A DNA stretch of 64,000 nucleotides, taken from NCBI RefSeq assembly GCF_042683745.1, contig NZ_JBHUJX010000021.1, positions 1 to 64,000 of the forward strand. Reading direction: 5' to 3'. The notes under the pieces were generated by a model. The model was not told the origin of the DNA. It saw only the letters and a program-made list of their open reading frames with translations, and did not search any database. Positions within the stretch are counted from its first letter, which is position 1, and each line of letters opens with the position of its first letter. Below, in pieces: positions 32,760 to 44,300 of this stretch. This stretch comes from Pseudoneobacillus sp042683745. GTDB taxonomy: Bacteria > Bacillota > Bacilli > Bacillales > Cytobacillaceae. The translations under genes and the position numbers were made by a program.

Positions 32760-33947
32760 TTATTCAGTAATTGTAGTGATTGAACCTGAACCTACAGTAC
32801 GTCCACCTTCACGAATTGAGAACTTAGTTCCTTCTTCGATTGCGATTGGTGCAATAAGTTCAACTGTCATTTCGATATGGTCGCCAGGCATAACCATTTC
32901 CACGCCTTCTGGAAGCATACAAATACCAGTGATGTCAGAAGTACGGAAATAGAATTGTGGACGATAGTTTGTGAAGAATGGAGTATGACGTCCACCTTCT
33001 TCTTTAGATAATACGTAAACTTGTGCTTTAAATTTTGTGTGTGGTGTGATTGATTTTGGTTTTGCCAAAACTTGACCACGCTCGATTTCTTCACGAGATA
33101 CCCCACGAAGAAGTGCACCAATATTATCTCCAGCTTCTGCATAGTCAAGAAGCTTACGGAACATTTCTACACCTGTTACAGTAGTAGATTTTGGCTCTTC
33201 AGTAAAACCTACGATTTCAACTACGTCACCAACTTTAACTACTCCACGCTCAACACGTCCAGTAGCAACAGTTCCACGACCTGTAATTGAGAATACATCC
33301 TCAACAGGCATCATGAATGGCTTATCAGTGTCACGAGTTGGTGTTGGTACATACTCATCAACTGCATTCATAAGTTCAATGATTTTTTCTTCCCAAGCAG
33401 CATCGCCTTCTAATGCTTTAAGGGCAGATCCTTTGATAACTGGAGTGTCATCACCAGGGAATTCGTATTCTGATAATAGGTCACGAATTTCCATTTCTAC
33501 TAATTCAAGAAGCTCTTCGTCTTCAACCATATCACATTTGTTCATGAAAACTACTAAGTGAGGTACACCTACTTGACGAGATAAAAGGATGTGCTCACGA
33601 GTTTGTGGCATTGGACCATCAGTAGCAGATACTACTAAGATACCGCCGTCCATTTGAGCAGCACCAGTGATCATGTTCTTAACATAGTCAGCATGTCCTG
33701 GGCAGTCAACGTGTGCATAGTGACGAGTGTCAGTTTCATACTCAACGTGTGCAGTTGAGATAGTGATTCCACGCTCACGCTCTTCTGGTGCACCGTCGAT
33801 TTGATCGTATGCACGTGCTTCAGCTTTACCTGATTTAGCAAGAACAGAAGTGATTGCAGCTGTTAAAGTTGTTTTACCATGGTCAACGTGACCGATTGTA
33901 CCGATATTTACGTGTGGCTTTGAGCGATCGAATTTAGCTTTACCCAT
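32760..33947 (-). CDS. tuf: Elongation factor Tu
   Basis: Carries aminoacyl-tRNA to the ribosome. 395 aa. G1 GHVDHGKTT, switch II DCPGHADYV, NKCDMV, and SAL-type G5 (GSALKALEG). Switch I RGITISTAHVEYE. Ends GRTVGSGSITTITE. Last gene of the str operon; no second copy in the window. Confidence 0.99.
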   Translation of the reverse strand: MGKAKFDRSKPHVNIGTIGHVDHGKTTLTAAITSVLAKSGKAEARAYDQIDGAPEERERGITISTAHVEYETDTRHYAHVDCPGHADYVKNMITGAAQMDGGILVVSATDGPMPQTREHILLSRQVGVPHLVVFMNKCDMVEDEELLELVEMEIRDLLSEYEFPGDDTPVIKGSALKALEGDAAWEEKIIELMNAVDEYVPTPTRDTDKPFMMPVEDVFSITGRGTVATGRVERGVVKVGDVVEIVGFTEEPKSTTVTGVEMFRKLLDYAEAGDNIGALLRGVSREEIERGQVLAKPKSITPHTKFKAQVYVLSKEEGGRHTPFFTNYRPQFYFRTSDITGICMLPEGVEMVMPGDHIEMTVELIAPIAIEEGTKFSIREGGRTVGSGSITTITE

Positions 33948-33990
33948 TAGGAAATCCTCCTCTTAATTTTAAGGTTAAGTATATATGGAA

Positions 33991-34020
33991 GTAAGAAAAA
34001 GGGTTGTCCCTTTTTCTTAC
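33991..34020 (-). promoter_or_regulatory. Perfect 13-bp hairpin between fusA and tuf
   Basis: GTAAGAAAAAGGG (33991-34003) and CCCTTTTTCTTAC (34008-34020) with a TTGT loop. No T run follows in the minus direction, so it looks more like a processing/stability element or weak attenuator than a full terminator. Confidence 0.6.
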
Positions 34021-34066
34021 CTCTGCTTACATAAGTAGTTATACTTTAAAGTTTGGTGAAAATCAA

Positions 34067-36145
34067 TTATTCACCTTTATTTTTTTTAACGATTTCTTCA
34101 GAAATTGATTTTGGAACATCTTCGTAATGATCAAAGTGCATAGAGAATACTCCACGACCTTGTGTACTTGAACGAAGAGATGTTGCGTAACCAAACATTT
34201 CTGAAAGTGGAACCATTGCACGAACAACTTGAGCATTACCACGAGCATCCATACCTTCAACTCGTCCACGACGTGAAGTGATTTGTCCCATGATATCACC
34301 AAGATATTCTTCAGGAATAATTACTTCTACTTTCATGACTGGCTCAAGGATGACTGGTTGACACTTGGAAGCAGCATTTTTAAGAGCCATAGAAGCAGCA
34401 ATCTTAAACGCCATTTCAGAGGAGTCAACATCATGGTAAGATCCATCAAATAGTCTTGCTTTAATATCAACCATAGGATATCCAGCAAGAACCCCTCTTT
34501 CAAGGGCATCTTTTAGACCTGCTTCAACTGCTGGGATGTATTCACGTGGAACAACACCACCGACAATTCCATTAACGAATTCGAAGCCTTTTCCTTCATC
34601 GTTTGGTGAGAATTCAATCCAAACGTGTCCGTATTGACCACGACCACCAGATTGACGAGCAAACTTACCTTCAACTGAAGCAGAAGCACGGAAAGTTTCT
34701 CTGTAAGCAACCTGTGGAGCTCCAACATTAGCTTCAACTTTAAACTCGCGACGCATACGATCAACGATGATGTCTAAGTGTAGCTCACCCATACCAGCAA
34801 TGATCGTTTGACCAGTTTCTGCATCAGTATGTGCTCTAAATGATGGATCTTCTTCTTGTAATTTTTGTAATGCAGTTGACATTTTGTCTTGGTCTGCTTT
34901 TGACTTAGGTTCAACTGAAAGCTCAATTACTGGCTCTGGGAATACCATAGACTCTAAGATAACAAGGTTTTTGTCATCACAAAGCGTATCACCAGTAGTA
35001 GTGTCTTTCAAACCAACAGCAGCAGCAATGTCACCAGCATATACTTTTGAAATTTCTTGACGGCTGTTCGCATGCATTTGAAGGATACGTCCTACACGCT
35101 CACGTTTACCTTTTGTAGAGTTTTGTACATATGATCCTGACTCTAATGTTCCAGAGTATACACGGAAGAATGTTAATTTACCTACATAAGGGTCCGTCAT
35201 TACTTTAAATGCAAGTGCTGAGAACGGCTCTTCGTCACTTGAATGACGTTCTACTTCTTCGTCTGTATCCGGTAATGTACCTTTAATAGCAGGTACATCT
35301 AATGGAGATGGAAGATAGTCGATTACCGCATCAAGCATTAATTGAACACCTTTGTTTTTGAAAGCAGATCCGCAAATTACAGGATAAAACTCAACGTTTG
35401 TAGTACCTTTTCGAATAGCAGCTTTAAGCTCTTCGATAGTGATCTCTTCGCCACCAAGGTATTTCTCCATCAAATTCTCATCTAGTTCAGCGACTGCTTC
35501 AACTAACTTTTCACGATATTCTTGAGCTTTGTCCATATACTCAGCTGGAATATCGCGTACTTCGATATCGGTTCCTAAATCATTACCATAGAATGTAGCT
35601 TTCATTTCGATTAAATCGATGATTCCTTCGAATTGATCTTCTGCACCGATTGGTAATTGAATTGGATGTGCATTTGCTTGTAAACGGTCATGAATTGTAC
35701 CTACAGAATACAAGAAATCCGCGCCGATTTTGTCCATTTTATTTACGAATACTACACGTGGTACACCGTAAGTTGTTGCTTGGCGCCAAACTGTTTCAGT
35801 TTGAGGCTCAACACCAGACTGTGCATCAAGTACAGCAACCGCTCCATCAAGTACACGTAATGAACGTTCAACTTCAATTGTGAAGTCTACGTGCCCTGGT
35901 GTATCAATGATGTTTACTCGATGACCTTTCCATTGAGCAGTTGTAGCAGCGGAAGTAATTGTAATTCCGCGCTCTTGTTCCTGCTCCATCCAGTCCATTT
36001 GAGACGCACCTTCATGTGTTTCACCGATTTTATGGATCTTACCAGTGTAATAAAGGACACGCTCAGTTGTAGTCGTTTTACCAGCATCAATATGAGCCAT
36101 GATACCGATATTACGAGTGTTTTCTAAGGAGAACTCTCTTGCCAT
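34067..36145 (-). CDS. fusA: Elongation factor G
   Basis: Translocase GTPase. 692 aa. G1 AHIDAGKTTT, switch I ERGITITSAATT, DTPGHVDFT, NKMDKIG; domains II-V follow, with GGVVPREYIPAVEAG in domain IV. Between rpsG and tuf, the standard str order. Nothing unusual in the fusidic-acid region that I can judge by eye. Confidence 0.99.
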   Translation of the reverse strand: MAREFSLENTRNIGIMAHIDAGKTTTTERVLYYTGKIHKIGETHEGASQMDWMEQEQERGITITSAATTAQWKGHRVNIIDTPGHVDFTIEVERSLRVLDGAVAVLDAQSGVEPQTETVWRQATTYGVPRVVFVNKMDKIGADFLYSVGTIHDRLQANAHPIQLPIGAEDQFEGIIDLIEMKATFYGNDLGTDIEVRDIPAEYMDKAQEYREKLVEAVAELDENLMEKYLGGEEITIEELKAAIRKGTTNVEFYPVICGSAFKNKGVQLMLDAVIDYLPSPLDVPAIKGTLPDTDEEVERHSSDEEPFSALAFKVMTDPYVGKLTFFRVYSGTLESGSYVQNSTKGKRERVGRILQMHANSRQEISKVYAGDIAAAVGLKDTTTGDTLCDDKNLVILESMVFPEPVIELSVEPKSKADQDKMSTALQKLQEEDPSFRAHTDAETGQTIIAGMGELHLDIIVDRMRREFKVEANVGAPQVAYRETFRASASVEGKFARQSGGRGQYGHVWIEFSPNDEGKGFEFVNGIVGGVVPREYIPAVEAGLKDALERGVLAGYPMVDIKARLFDGSYHDVDSSEMAFKIAASMALKNAASKCQPVILEPVMKVEVIIPEEYLGDIMGQITSRRGRVEGMDARGNAQVVRAMVPLSEMFGYATSLRSSTQGRGVFSMHFDHYEDVPKSISEEIVKKNKGE

Positions 36146-36193
36146 TGGGTCTTTCTCCTTCCTAGGATAAATAGTATTGGATTGAAGGTGATT

Positions 36194-36664
36194 CTACCAG
36201 CGATAATGAGCAAACGCTTTGTTTGCTTCAGCCATTTTGTGTGTATCTTCACGTTTCTTAACCGCAGCACCAGTGTTGTTAGCTGCATCAAGAATTTCAT
36301 GAGCTAAACGCTCTTCCATCGTTTTTTCACCGCGATTACGTGAATAGTTTACTAACCAACGAAGACCAAGTGTTGTACGACGATCAGGACGCACCTCTAC
36401 TGGTACTTGGTAGTTTGACCCACCTACACGACGAGCTTTTACTTCTAGAACTGGCATGATATTTTTAAGAGCTTGATCGAAAACTTCCATTGGCTCTTTG
36501 CCCGTGCGTTCACGGATGATATCAAATGATGCATATAGAATAGCTTGAGATTTACCTCTTTTACCATCTATCATCATTTTGTTAATTAGACGAGTAACTA
36601 ATTTTGAGTTGTAAATCGGATCTGGTAATACATCTCTTTTTGCTACAGGACCTTTACGTGGCAT
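36194..36664 (-). CDS. rpsG: 30S ribosomal protein S7
   Basis: 156 aa. MPRKGPVAKRDVLPDPIYNS start; NYQVPVEVRPDRRTTLGLRW core; ends NKAFAHYRW. Nucleates the 30S head. Between rpsL and fusA. Confidence 0.98.
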   Translation of the reverse strand: MPRKGPVAKRDVLPDPIYNSKLVTRLINKMMIDGKRGKSQAILYASFDIIRERTGKEPMEVFDQALKNIMPVLEVKARRVGGSNYQVPVEVRPDRRTTLGLRWLVNYSRNRGEKTMEERLAHEILDAANNTGAAVKKREDTHKMAEANKAFAHYRW

Positions 36665-36711
36665 GTTGTTTCCTCCTTTCAGACTTGTTCATTCAAATTA
36701 TTTTTAGTTTA

Positions 36712-37134
36712 TTATTTTTTCGGAGCTTTCGGTCTCTTAGTTCCGTATTTGGAACGACCTTGCATACGGTTGTTAACACCAGCAGTGTCAAGCGCTCCAC
36801 GCACAATGTGATAACGTACCCCTGGTAAGTCTTTTACACGTCCACCGCGAATTAATACAACGCTGTGTTCTTGTAAGTTATGACCGATACCAGGAATGTA
36901 AGCTGTTACCTCGATACCGTTTGTTAAACGAACACGCGCATATTTACGTAACGCTGAGTTCGGTTTCTTTGGTGTCATTGTACCAACACGTGTACAAACA
37001 CCACGTTTTTGAGGTGAAGTTACATTCGTATGAGATTTTTTGAAGCTATTATAACCTTTATTAAGCGCAGGTGATTTTGATTTTTCCTCGATTGATTTAC
37101 GAGGCTTGCGCACTAATTGATTAATAGTAGGCAT
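36712..37134 (-). CDS. rpsL: 30S ribosomal protein S12
   Basis: 140 aa from the ATG at 37134 (MPTINQLVRKPRKSIEEKSK), behind GGGAGGA; the 13-codon upstream extension is non-coding. The decoding loop TPKKPNSALRK and the GGRVKDLPGVRYH loop both show wild-type lysines, so no streptomycin-resistance change is visible. Confidence 0.98.
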   Translation of the reverse strand: MPTINQLVRKPRKSIEEKSKSPALNKGYNSFKKSHTNVTSPQKRGVCTRVGTMTPKKPNSALRKYARVRLTNGIEVTAYIPGIGHNLQEHSVVLIRGGRVKDLPGVRYHIVRGALDTAGVNNRMQGRSKYGTKRPKAPKK

Positions 37135-37239
37135 GATTTTTCCTCCCTTCACATTTTTGTTAAGCCCACACATCCAGGTGGTTCATTTTGAAGCAAAAAC
37201 AAAGTTCTTGAAGATCAAGACGACCCACAAAAACAGTTT

Positions 37240-37488
37240 TTAATAAAGTATGGCAACAGTGGCAGCAGAAACTTCAATTCCACAAGCCTTTCCCAGCTTT
37301 TTCATTGAATCCACATAGTAGATAGGCGTATTAACTTCTTTAGCAATTTCCACTACCTTTGATGTTACTCTTAGGTCAGCATCATTTGCAACGACTAAAG
37401 ATTTAACGGTACCTTCTCGTAGAGCCTTCACTGTTTGCTTTGTTCCTACAATTATATCTTTTGCCTGTAATACTTTTTCATAAGACAT
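37240..37488 (-). CDS. rplGB: L7Ae-like ribosomal protein (RplGB/YbxF)
   Basis: 82 aa from the ATG at 37488, eight nt behind GGAGG; a TTG-type frame start five codons earlier is too close to the promoter side. L7Ae/L30e fold; GTKQTVKALREGTVKSLVVA and the NDADLR and TPIYYV segments fit. Family members bind kink-turn RNA. First gene of the str run, before rpsL. Confidence 0.93.
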   Translation of the reverse strand: MSYEKVLQAKDIIVGTKQTVKALREGTVKSLVVANDADLRVTSKVVEIAKEVNTPIYYVDSMKKLGKACGIEVSAATVAILY

Positions 37489-37532
37489 TAGGATATCCTC
37501 CAAAGTATCAGGTGAATAGGAGCACCTTTGCT

Positions 37533-37561
37533 ATATTATCATTTGTAAAAATCATTGTCAA
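37533..37561 (-). promoter_or_regulatory. Promoter of rplGB-rpsL-rpsG-fusA-tuf (sigma-A)
   Basis: TTGACA, 17-nt spacer, TAATAT on the minus strand, just downstream of the rpoC terminator and about 40 nt before rplGB. Confidence 0.88.
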
Positions 37562-37579
37562 CAAGATATTTCAAAAACA

Positions 37580-37608
37580 CGGTACTTGTGGATATTCCAC
37601 AAGTACCG
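37580..37608 (-). terminator. Terminator of rpoB-rpoC
   Basis: CGGTACTTGTGGA (37580-37592) and TCCACAAGTACCG (37596-37608) form a perfect 13-bp stem, followed on the minus strand by TGTTTTT. Confidence 0.88.
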
Positions 37609-37615
37609 AAACTGT

Positions 37616-40600
37616 TTATTCTACTAATAGTGGTTCTTCTGTCATTTCACCTTTTAGGAATGACTCTGTTTTGCGATAACGCTGCATTCCAGTTCCTGCA
37701 GGTACAAGTTTTCCGATTATGACGTTTTCTTTTAATCCAAGTAATTCATCTCTTTTACCTTTGATTGCTGCATCTGTTAGAACACGAGTTGTTTCTTGGA
37801 AAGAAGCAGCTGATAAGAACGAATCTGTTTCAAGTGAAGCTTTCGTAATACCAAGAAGAACTGGTCGGCATGTTGCAGGTAAATTACCTTCTAATAATGC
37901 CTTCTCGTTAGCATCAGTAAACTGGTGAATATCTAATAATGATCCAGGTAATACATCTGTTTCACCCGCATCAATAACACGAACTTTACGAAGCATTTGT
38001 CGAACCATTACTTCAACGTGCTTATCACCAATTTCTACCCCTTGCATACGGTAAACTTTTTGAACTTCACGTAATAAATACTCTTGGACAGAACCAACGT
38101 CTTTTACTCTTAATAATTCCTTCGGATCAATGGAACCTTCTGTAAGCTCTTGACCTCTTAACACATGATCGTTTACAGCAACCTTTAAACGTGCAGTATA
38201 CGGAGCTGTGTATGTTCTTGATTCAAGTTCACCTTGAACAATGATTTCGTGTTGACGGTCTCGACCTTCATTAATTCCAACAACCACACCATTAAGTTCA
38301 GAAATAACAGCTTGCCCTTTAGGATTACGTGCTTCAAATAATTCTTGAATACGCGGTAAACCTTGGGTAATATCATCCCCTGCTACCCCACCAGTATGGA
38401 ATGTACGCATCGTTAACTGTGTACCAGGCTCTCCAATAGATTGAGCAGCGATAATTCCAACTGCCTCGCCTACTTCTACTTCCTGACCCGTTGCTAAATT
38501 GCGGCCATAACACTTTTTACACACACCATGTCTCGTATTACATGTAAAGGCAGATCTGATGTTTACTGTTTCAATTCCGGAAGAAGTAATCTCTTTCGCA
38601 ATATCCTCAGTAATTAGACCATTCTCTTCTACCAGTACTTGATTTGTTTCAGGGTGTTTAATCACTTTACGTGCATAGCGACCGATTAGACGTTCTTCTA
38701 ACGGCTCAATAATTTCAGTGCCATCTCTTAACGCACTTACTAATAATCCGCGGTCAGTACCACAATCATCATCACGGACAATGACATCTTGGGCAACATC
38801 AACAAGACGTCTTGTTAAATATCCTGAGTCAGCTGTTTTAAGGGCTGTATCCGCAAGACCTTTACGAGCACCATGCGTAGAGATAAAGTATTCTAAAACG
38901 GTTAATCCTTCACGGAAACTTGACTTAATCGGTAACTCAATAATTCGCCCAGCCGGGTTGGCCATCAATCCACGCATACCAGCAAGCTGTGTAAAGTTTG
39001 AAGCATTACCACGGGCTCCGGAATCACTCATCATGAAAATTGGATTCGTCTTACTTAAAGATTTCATCAATTTTCCTTGAATAACATCTTTCGCTTGGCT
39101 CCAAATAGAAATTACACGATCGTAGCGCTCATCCTCAGTGATTAAACCACGTCTAAATTGCTTTAAGACATTATCCACTTTCGTTTGAGCTTCTTTTAAA
39201 ATTTCTTCTTTTTCACCAAGTACAACGATATCCGCTACACCTACTGTAATACCAGCTTTAGAGGAATATTTAAAACCTAAGTCCTTCATGCGGTCTAGCA
39301 TTTTTGACGTTTCTGTAATTTTAAAACGTTTAAATACTTCTGCAATAATATTTCCAAGGATTTTCTTTTTAAATGGATCCACTAGCGGCATTTCATTAAT
39401 AAGTGTTTTAATATCTGCACCTTTTTCCACAAAATATTTAGCAGGAGTTTCTACCTCTAAATTATTTTGAGTCGGTTCATTAATATAAGGGAATGACTTC
39501 GGTAAAATTTCATTAAATATTAATTTACCTACAGTCGTAATTAATAACTTTTGGTTTTGTTCATCTGTAAAAGTCTCGTTATTAAGCGATCCAGCATGGA
39601 CTGCTACACGAGTATGAAGATGAACATAGCCATTTTGATAGGCTAGTAAAGCTTCATTTGTATCTTTAAAAATCATACCCTCACCAACAGCATTTTCTCT
39701 CTCAAGCGTTAAATAATAGTTACCTAAAACCATATCTTGAGAAGGTGTTACTACTGGCTTACCATCTTTAGGGTTTAAGATGTTTTGAGCTGCAAGCATG
39801 AGCAATCTAGCTTCTGCTTGTGCTTCTGCAGAAAGCGGAACGTGAACAGCCATTTGGTCTCCATCGAAGTCCGCGTTATAAGCTGTACATACTAATGGGT
39901 GCAAGCGGATCGCACGACCTTCTACCAATGTCGGCTCGAACGCTTGAATTCCAAGTCTGTGTAGAGTTGGTGCACGGTTCAATAAAACAGGATGTTCTTT
40001 AATGACATCCTCAAGGACATCCCACACATCTGGCTGAACTCTCTCAATTTTTCGTTTAGCTGATTTAATATTATGTGCTAAGCCTTTTTCTACTAGCTCT
40101 TTCATAACAAACGGCTTAAATAATTCAAGAGCCATTTCTTTTGGAAGACCACATTGATACATCTTTAAGTTCGGTCCAACAACGATAACCGAACGGCCAG
40201 AATAGTCAACACGCTTACCTAATAGATTTTGACGGAAACGACCTTGTTTCCCTTTAAGCATATGTGAAAGAGATTTTAATGGTCTATTTCCTGGTCCTGT
40301 AACTGGACGTCCACGTCGACCATTATCAATTAAAGCATCTACTGCCTCCTGAAGCATACGTTTTTCATTTTGAACGATAATACTTGGAGCACCTAAATCC
40401 AATAGTCGTTTTAAACGATTGTTACGGTTGATTACACGGCGATATAGATCATTTAGATCCGATGTCGCAAAACGACCTCCATCCAATTGAACCATCGGAC
40501 GAAGTTCTGGTGGAATAACTGGTAATACATCTAATATCATCCAAGATGGCTCGTTTCCTGAATTACGGAATGCTTCTAAAACTTCTAAACGTTTGATTGC

Positions 40601-41215
40601 TCGAGTTCTACGTTGACCTTGAGCTGTTTTTAATTCCTCTTTTAAAATATCAACTTCTTTTAAAAGTTCGATATCTTGTAAAAGCTTTTTAATGGCTTCG
40701 GCACCCATAGATGCCTGGAATTTATTGCCGTACTTATCTCGGTAAGCACGATATTCTTTTTCTGATAATAATTGTTTCTTTTCAAGAGTCGTGTCGCCTG
40801 TTTCTGTCACAACATAAGAAGCAAAGTAAATGACTTCCTCTAATGCACGTGGTGACATGTCTAATACTAGACCCATTCGACTTGGAATCCCTTTAAAATA
40901 CCAAATATGAGATACAGGAGCAGCTAATTCAATATGCCCCATGCGCTCACGACGGACTTTTGCACGCGTCACTTCAACGCCGCATCGGTCACAGACAACA
41001 CCTTTATAACGAACACGTTTGTATTTTCCGCAATGACATTCCCAGTCCTTTGTAGGACCAAAAATTCGTTCGCAGAATAAACCGTCTTTTTCTGGCTTTA
41101 GTGTACGATAATTAATAGTTTCTGGCTTTTTCACCTCACCGAAAGACCAAGAGCGAATCTTATCTGGTGAAGCAAGACCAATCTTCATATATTCAAAATT
41201 ATTAACATCTATCAA
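37616..41215 (-). CDS. rpoC: RNA polymerase beta' subunit
   Basis: 1199 aa, TTG start at 41215 behind GGGAGGTAG. Zinc-binding CHCGKYKRVRYKGVVCDRCG near residue 60, catalytic NADFDGDQMAVH near 450, rudder/bridge region RGLMANPAGRIIELPI near 735, and a second zinc site CNTRHGVCKKCYG near 880. Full length for Firmicutes. Confidence 0.99.
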   Translation of the reverse strand: MIDVNNFEYMKIGLASPDKIRSWSFGEVKKPETINYRTLKPEKDGLFCERIFGPTKDWECHCGKYKRVRYKGVVCDRCGVEVTRAKVRRERMGHIELAAPVSHIWYFKGIPSRMGLVLDMSPRALEEVIYFASYVVTETGDTTLEKKQLLSEKEYRAYRDKYGNKFQASMGAEAIKKLLQDIELLKEVDILKEELKTAQGQRRTRAIKRLEVLEAFRNSGNEPSWMILDVLPVIPPELRPMVQLDGGRFATSDLNDLYRRVINRNNRLKRLLDLGAPSIIVQNEKRMLQEAVDALIDNGRRGRPVTGPGNRPLKSLSHMLKGKQGRFRQNLLGKRVDYSGRSVIVVGPNLKMYQCGLPKEMALELFKPFVMKELVEKGLAHNIKSAKRKIERVQPDVWDVLEDVIKEHPVLLNRAPTLHRLGIQAFEPTLVEGRAIRLHPLVCTAYNADFDGDQMAVHVPLSAEAQAEARLLMLAAQNILNPKDGKPVVTPSQDMVLGNYYLTLERENAVGEGMIFKDTNEALLAYQNGYVHLHTRVAVHAGSLNNETFTDEQNQKLLITTVGKLIFNEILPKSFPYINEPTQNNLEVETPAKYFVEKGADIKTLINEMPLVDPFKKKILGNIIAEVFKRFKITETSKMLDRMKDLGFKYSSKAGITVGVADIVVLGEKEEILKEAQTKVDNVLKQFRRGLITEDERYDRVISIWSQAKDVIQGKLMKSLSKTNPIFMMSDSGARGNASNFTQLAGMRGLMANPAGRIIELPIKSSFREGLTVLEYFISTHGARKGLADTALKTADSGYLTRRLVDVAQDVIVRDDDCGTDRGLLVSALRDGTEIIEPLEERLIGRYARKVIKHPETNQVLVEENGLITEDIAKEITSSGIETVNIRSAFTCNTRHGVCKKCYGRNLATGQEVEVGEAVGIIAAQSIGEPGTQLTMRTFHTGGVAGDDITQGLPRIQELFEARNPKGQAVISELNGVVVGINEGRDRQHEIIVQGELESRTYTAPYTARLKVAVNDHVLRGQELTEGSIDPKELLRVKDVGSVQEYLLREVQKVYRMQGVEIGDKHVEVMVRQMLRKVRVIDAGETDVLPGSLLDIHQFTDANEKALLEGNLPATCRPVLLGITKASLETDSFLSAASFQETTRVLTDAAIKGKRDELLGLKENVIIGKLVPAGTGMQRYRKTESFLKGEMTEEPLLVE

Positions 41216-41319
41216 GGGGCTACCTCCCTTTTGATCTTCAGGTTTTACCCTAATTGCGATTAATCGGCGCTACTCCGTTCTTTCTAGAGCGGAGTAGCTA
41301 CCAATAAATGAAAGAGGAT

Positions 41320-44300
41320 TTAGTCTTTTATACTTACAGTTTCTACTGAGATTTCAGATTCAGGAGCAATCGTAAAAGATTCTGCCTGTTGAATGTCATC
41401 ATCATCTTCTGTATCTCTCATTTCGATTTCTTCATCGTTTCCGGAAAGAATTTTAACATCCATACCTAAACTTTGAAGCTCTTTTATTAATACTTTAAAT
41501 GACTCAGGGACACCTGGCTCAGGGACATTTTCACCTTTTACTATCGCTTCGTATGTTTTCACACGACCGACAACATCATCCGATTTTACAGTTAGAATTT
41601 CTTGCAATGTATATGCAGCACCATATGCTTCAAGTGCCCATACTTCCATCTCACCAAAACGTTGTCCACCGAACTGAGCCTTACCACCAAGTGGTTGCTG
41701 CGTTACAAGCGAGTAAGGACCAGTAGAACGAGCATGAAGCTTATCATCAACCATGTGCGCTAGTTTAATCATGTACATGACCCCAACGGATACACGGTTA
41801 TCAAATGGTTCTCCTGTACGGCCATCATAAAGGACAGTTTTCGCATCACGAGCCATACCTGCTTCTTCAATGGTTGACCATACATCTTCCTCACGAGCAC
41901 CGTCAAATACCGGAGAAGCTACGTGAATATTAAGATAACGTGCGGCCATTCCAAGATGAAGCTCTAATACCTGACCGATATTCATACGAGATGGAACCCC
42001 TAATGGATTTAACATAATATCAACAGGTGTACCATCAGGTAAATACGGCATATCTTCTTCCGGTAAAATACGGGAAATTACCCCTTTATTACCGTGTCGT
42101 CCAGCCATTTTATCACCTTCAGAGATTTTACGTTTCTGAACAATGTAGGCACGTACTAATTGGTTTACTCCTGGAGGTAATTCGTCACCATCTTCACGAT
42201 TGAAGACTTTTACATCTAGAACAATACCACCACCACCATTTGGAACACGTAAGGAGGTGTCACGTACTTCACGAGCCTTTTCACCGAATATAGCATGTAA
42301 TAGACGTTCTTCTGCTGTTAATTCAGTCACACCTTTAGGAGTAACCTTCCCAACAAGTAAATCTCCATCTTTTACTTCAGCACCAATTCGAATGATACCT
42401 CGCTCGTCTAAATTTCGTAGAGCATCTTCACCGACATTCGGAATGTCACGTGTAATTTCTTCTGGCCCTAGTTTTGTATCACGAGATTCTGATTCGTATT
42501 CTTCAATATGAATCGAGGTATATACATCATCCTTCACTAGTCTTTCACTCATGATGATGGCATCCTCATAGTTATAACCATCCCAGTTTAGGAAGGCTAC
42601 AAGAACGTTACGTCCTAATGCCAATTCACCCAGTTCCATTGATGGACCATCTGCTAAAATTTCACCTTTTGTTACTCTATTACCTACAGCAACAATTGGT
42701 CTTTGATTATAGCAAGTTCCTTGGTTAGAACGGATAAATTTAAGCATACGATATTTATCTAGGTCGCCCTTAACTTCTTGACCATCTACTTCTTTTACAC
42801 GACGGACCCATACTTCACGTGCTTCCACATGTTCGACAATTCCATCATGTTTACAAATAACCGCAGCACCCGAGTCTTTACCTGAAACGTATTCCATTCC
42901 AGTTCCTACTCTTGGAGCTTCTGGTTGCATTAACGGAACTGCTTGACGCTGCATGTTCGCTCCCATTAAGGCACGGTTGGAGTCGTCATTTTCTAAGAAT
43001 GGGATACAAGCGGTAGCTGCAGATACAACCTGCTTAGGCGAAACATCCATATAGTCAATTCGATCTCGATTGACTACGACGTTTTCATCCCTAAAACGAG
43101 CTACAACATCTTCATCTAAGAATGAACCGTCATCAGATAGAAGTGAGTTCGCCTGTGCGACAACATAGTTATCTTGTTCATCAGCTGTTAAATAATCAAT
43201 TCGAGAAGTCACTTTACCTGTATCAGGGTCAATACGTCTATATGGTGTTTCGATAAATCCAAAGCGATTTACTTTTGCATATGACGACAAAGAGTTAATC
43301 AATCCAATGTTTGGACCCTCTGGTGTTTCAATCGGACACATACGACCATAATGCGAATAGTGAACGTCACGTACTTCAAATCCAGCGCGTTCACGTGTTA
43401 AACCACCTGGTCCTAATGCAGATAAACGACGTTTATGAGTTAACTCGGCTAATGGATTCGTTTGATCCATGAACTGTGATAATTGTGAACTACCAAAGAA
43501 CTCCTTAATAGAAGCAATTACTGGACGTATATTAATTAATTGCTGTGGAGTGATAGTTGCCGTATCTTGAATAGACATTCTTTCTCTAACAACCCGTTCC
43601 ATACGAGATAACCCAATACGGAATTGATTTTGTAGAAGTTCACCTACAGAACGTAGGCGACGATTACCTAAATGATCGATATCATCTGTGTCGCCAACCC
43701 CATGTAATAGGTTAAAGAAATAACTAATGGAAGCCATGATGTCTGCAGGCGTAATATTTTTCACCTGTTCCTCAATATAGGCATTTCCAATTACATTGAT
43801 TACCTTTTCATTATCATCATGCGGAGCATAGATTTTAATGGACTGTAAAGTAACTGCGTCTTCAACGACCCCACCTACAGGCTGTGTCGTCTTATAACCA
43901 ATATGATTGTTTTCTAAGAAAGGTAGAATTTTATCAAGAGTACGACGATCTAAAATCGTACCTTTTTCAACGATAATTTCACCTGTTTCTGGATCAACAA
44001 GCGTTTCTGCTACACGCTGACCAAACAAACGATTTTTTATATGAAGCTTTTTATTAATTTTATAACGTCCTACACTCGCTAAATCATAGCGCTTAGGATC
44101 AAAAAATCTTGAAACTAATAAGCTTTTTGCATTCTCTACTGTCGGCGGTTCTCCTGGACGTAGACGCTCATAAATTTCCAATAATGCTTTTTCAGTGCTT
44201 TCTGTATTGTCTTTGTCTAATGTATTGCGAAGATATTCATTATCTCCAATCAATTCGGTGATTTCCTGATCAGAGCCGAACCCGAGAGCACGCAAAAGAA

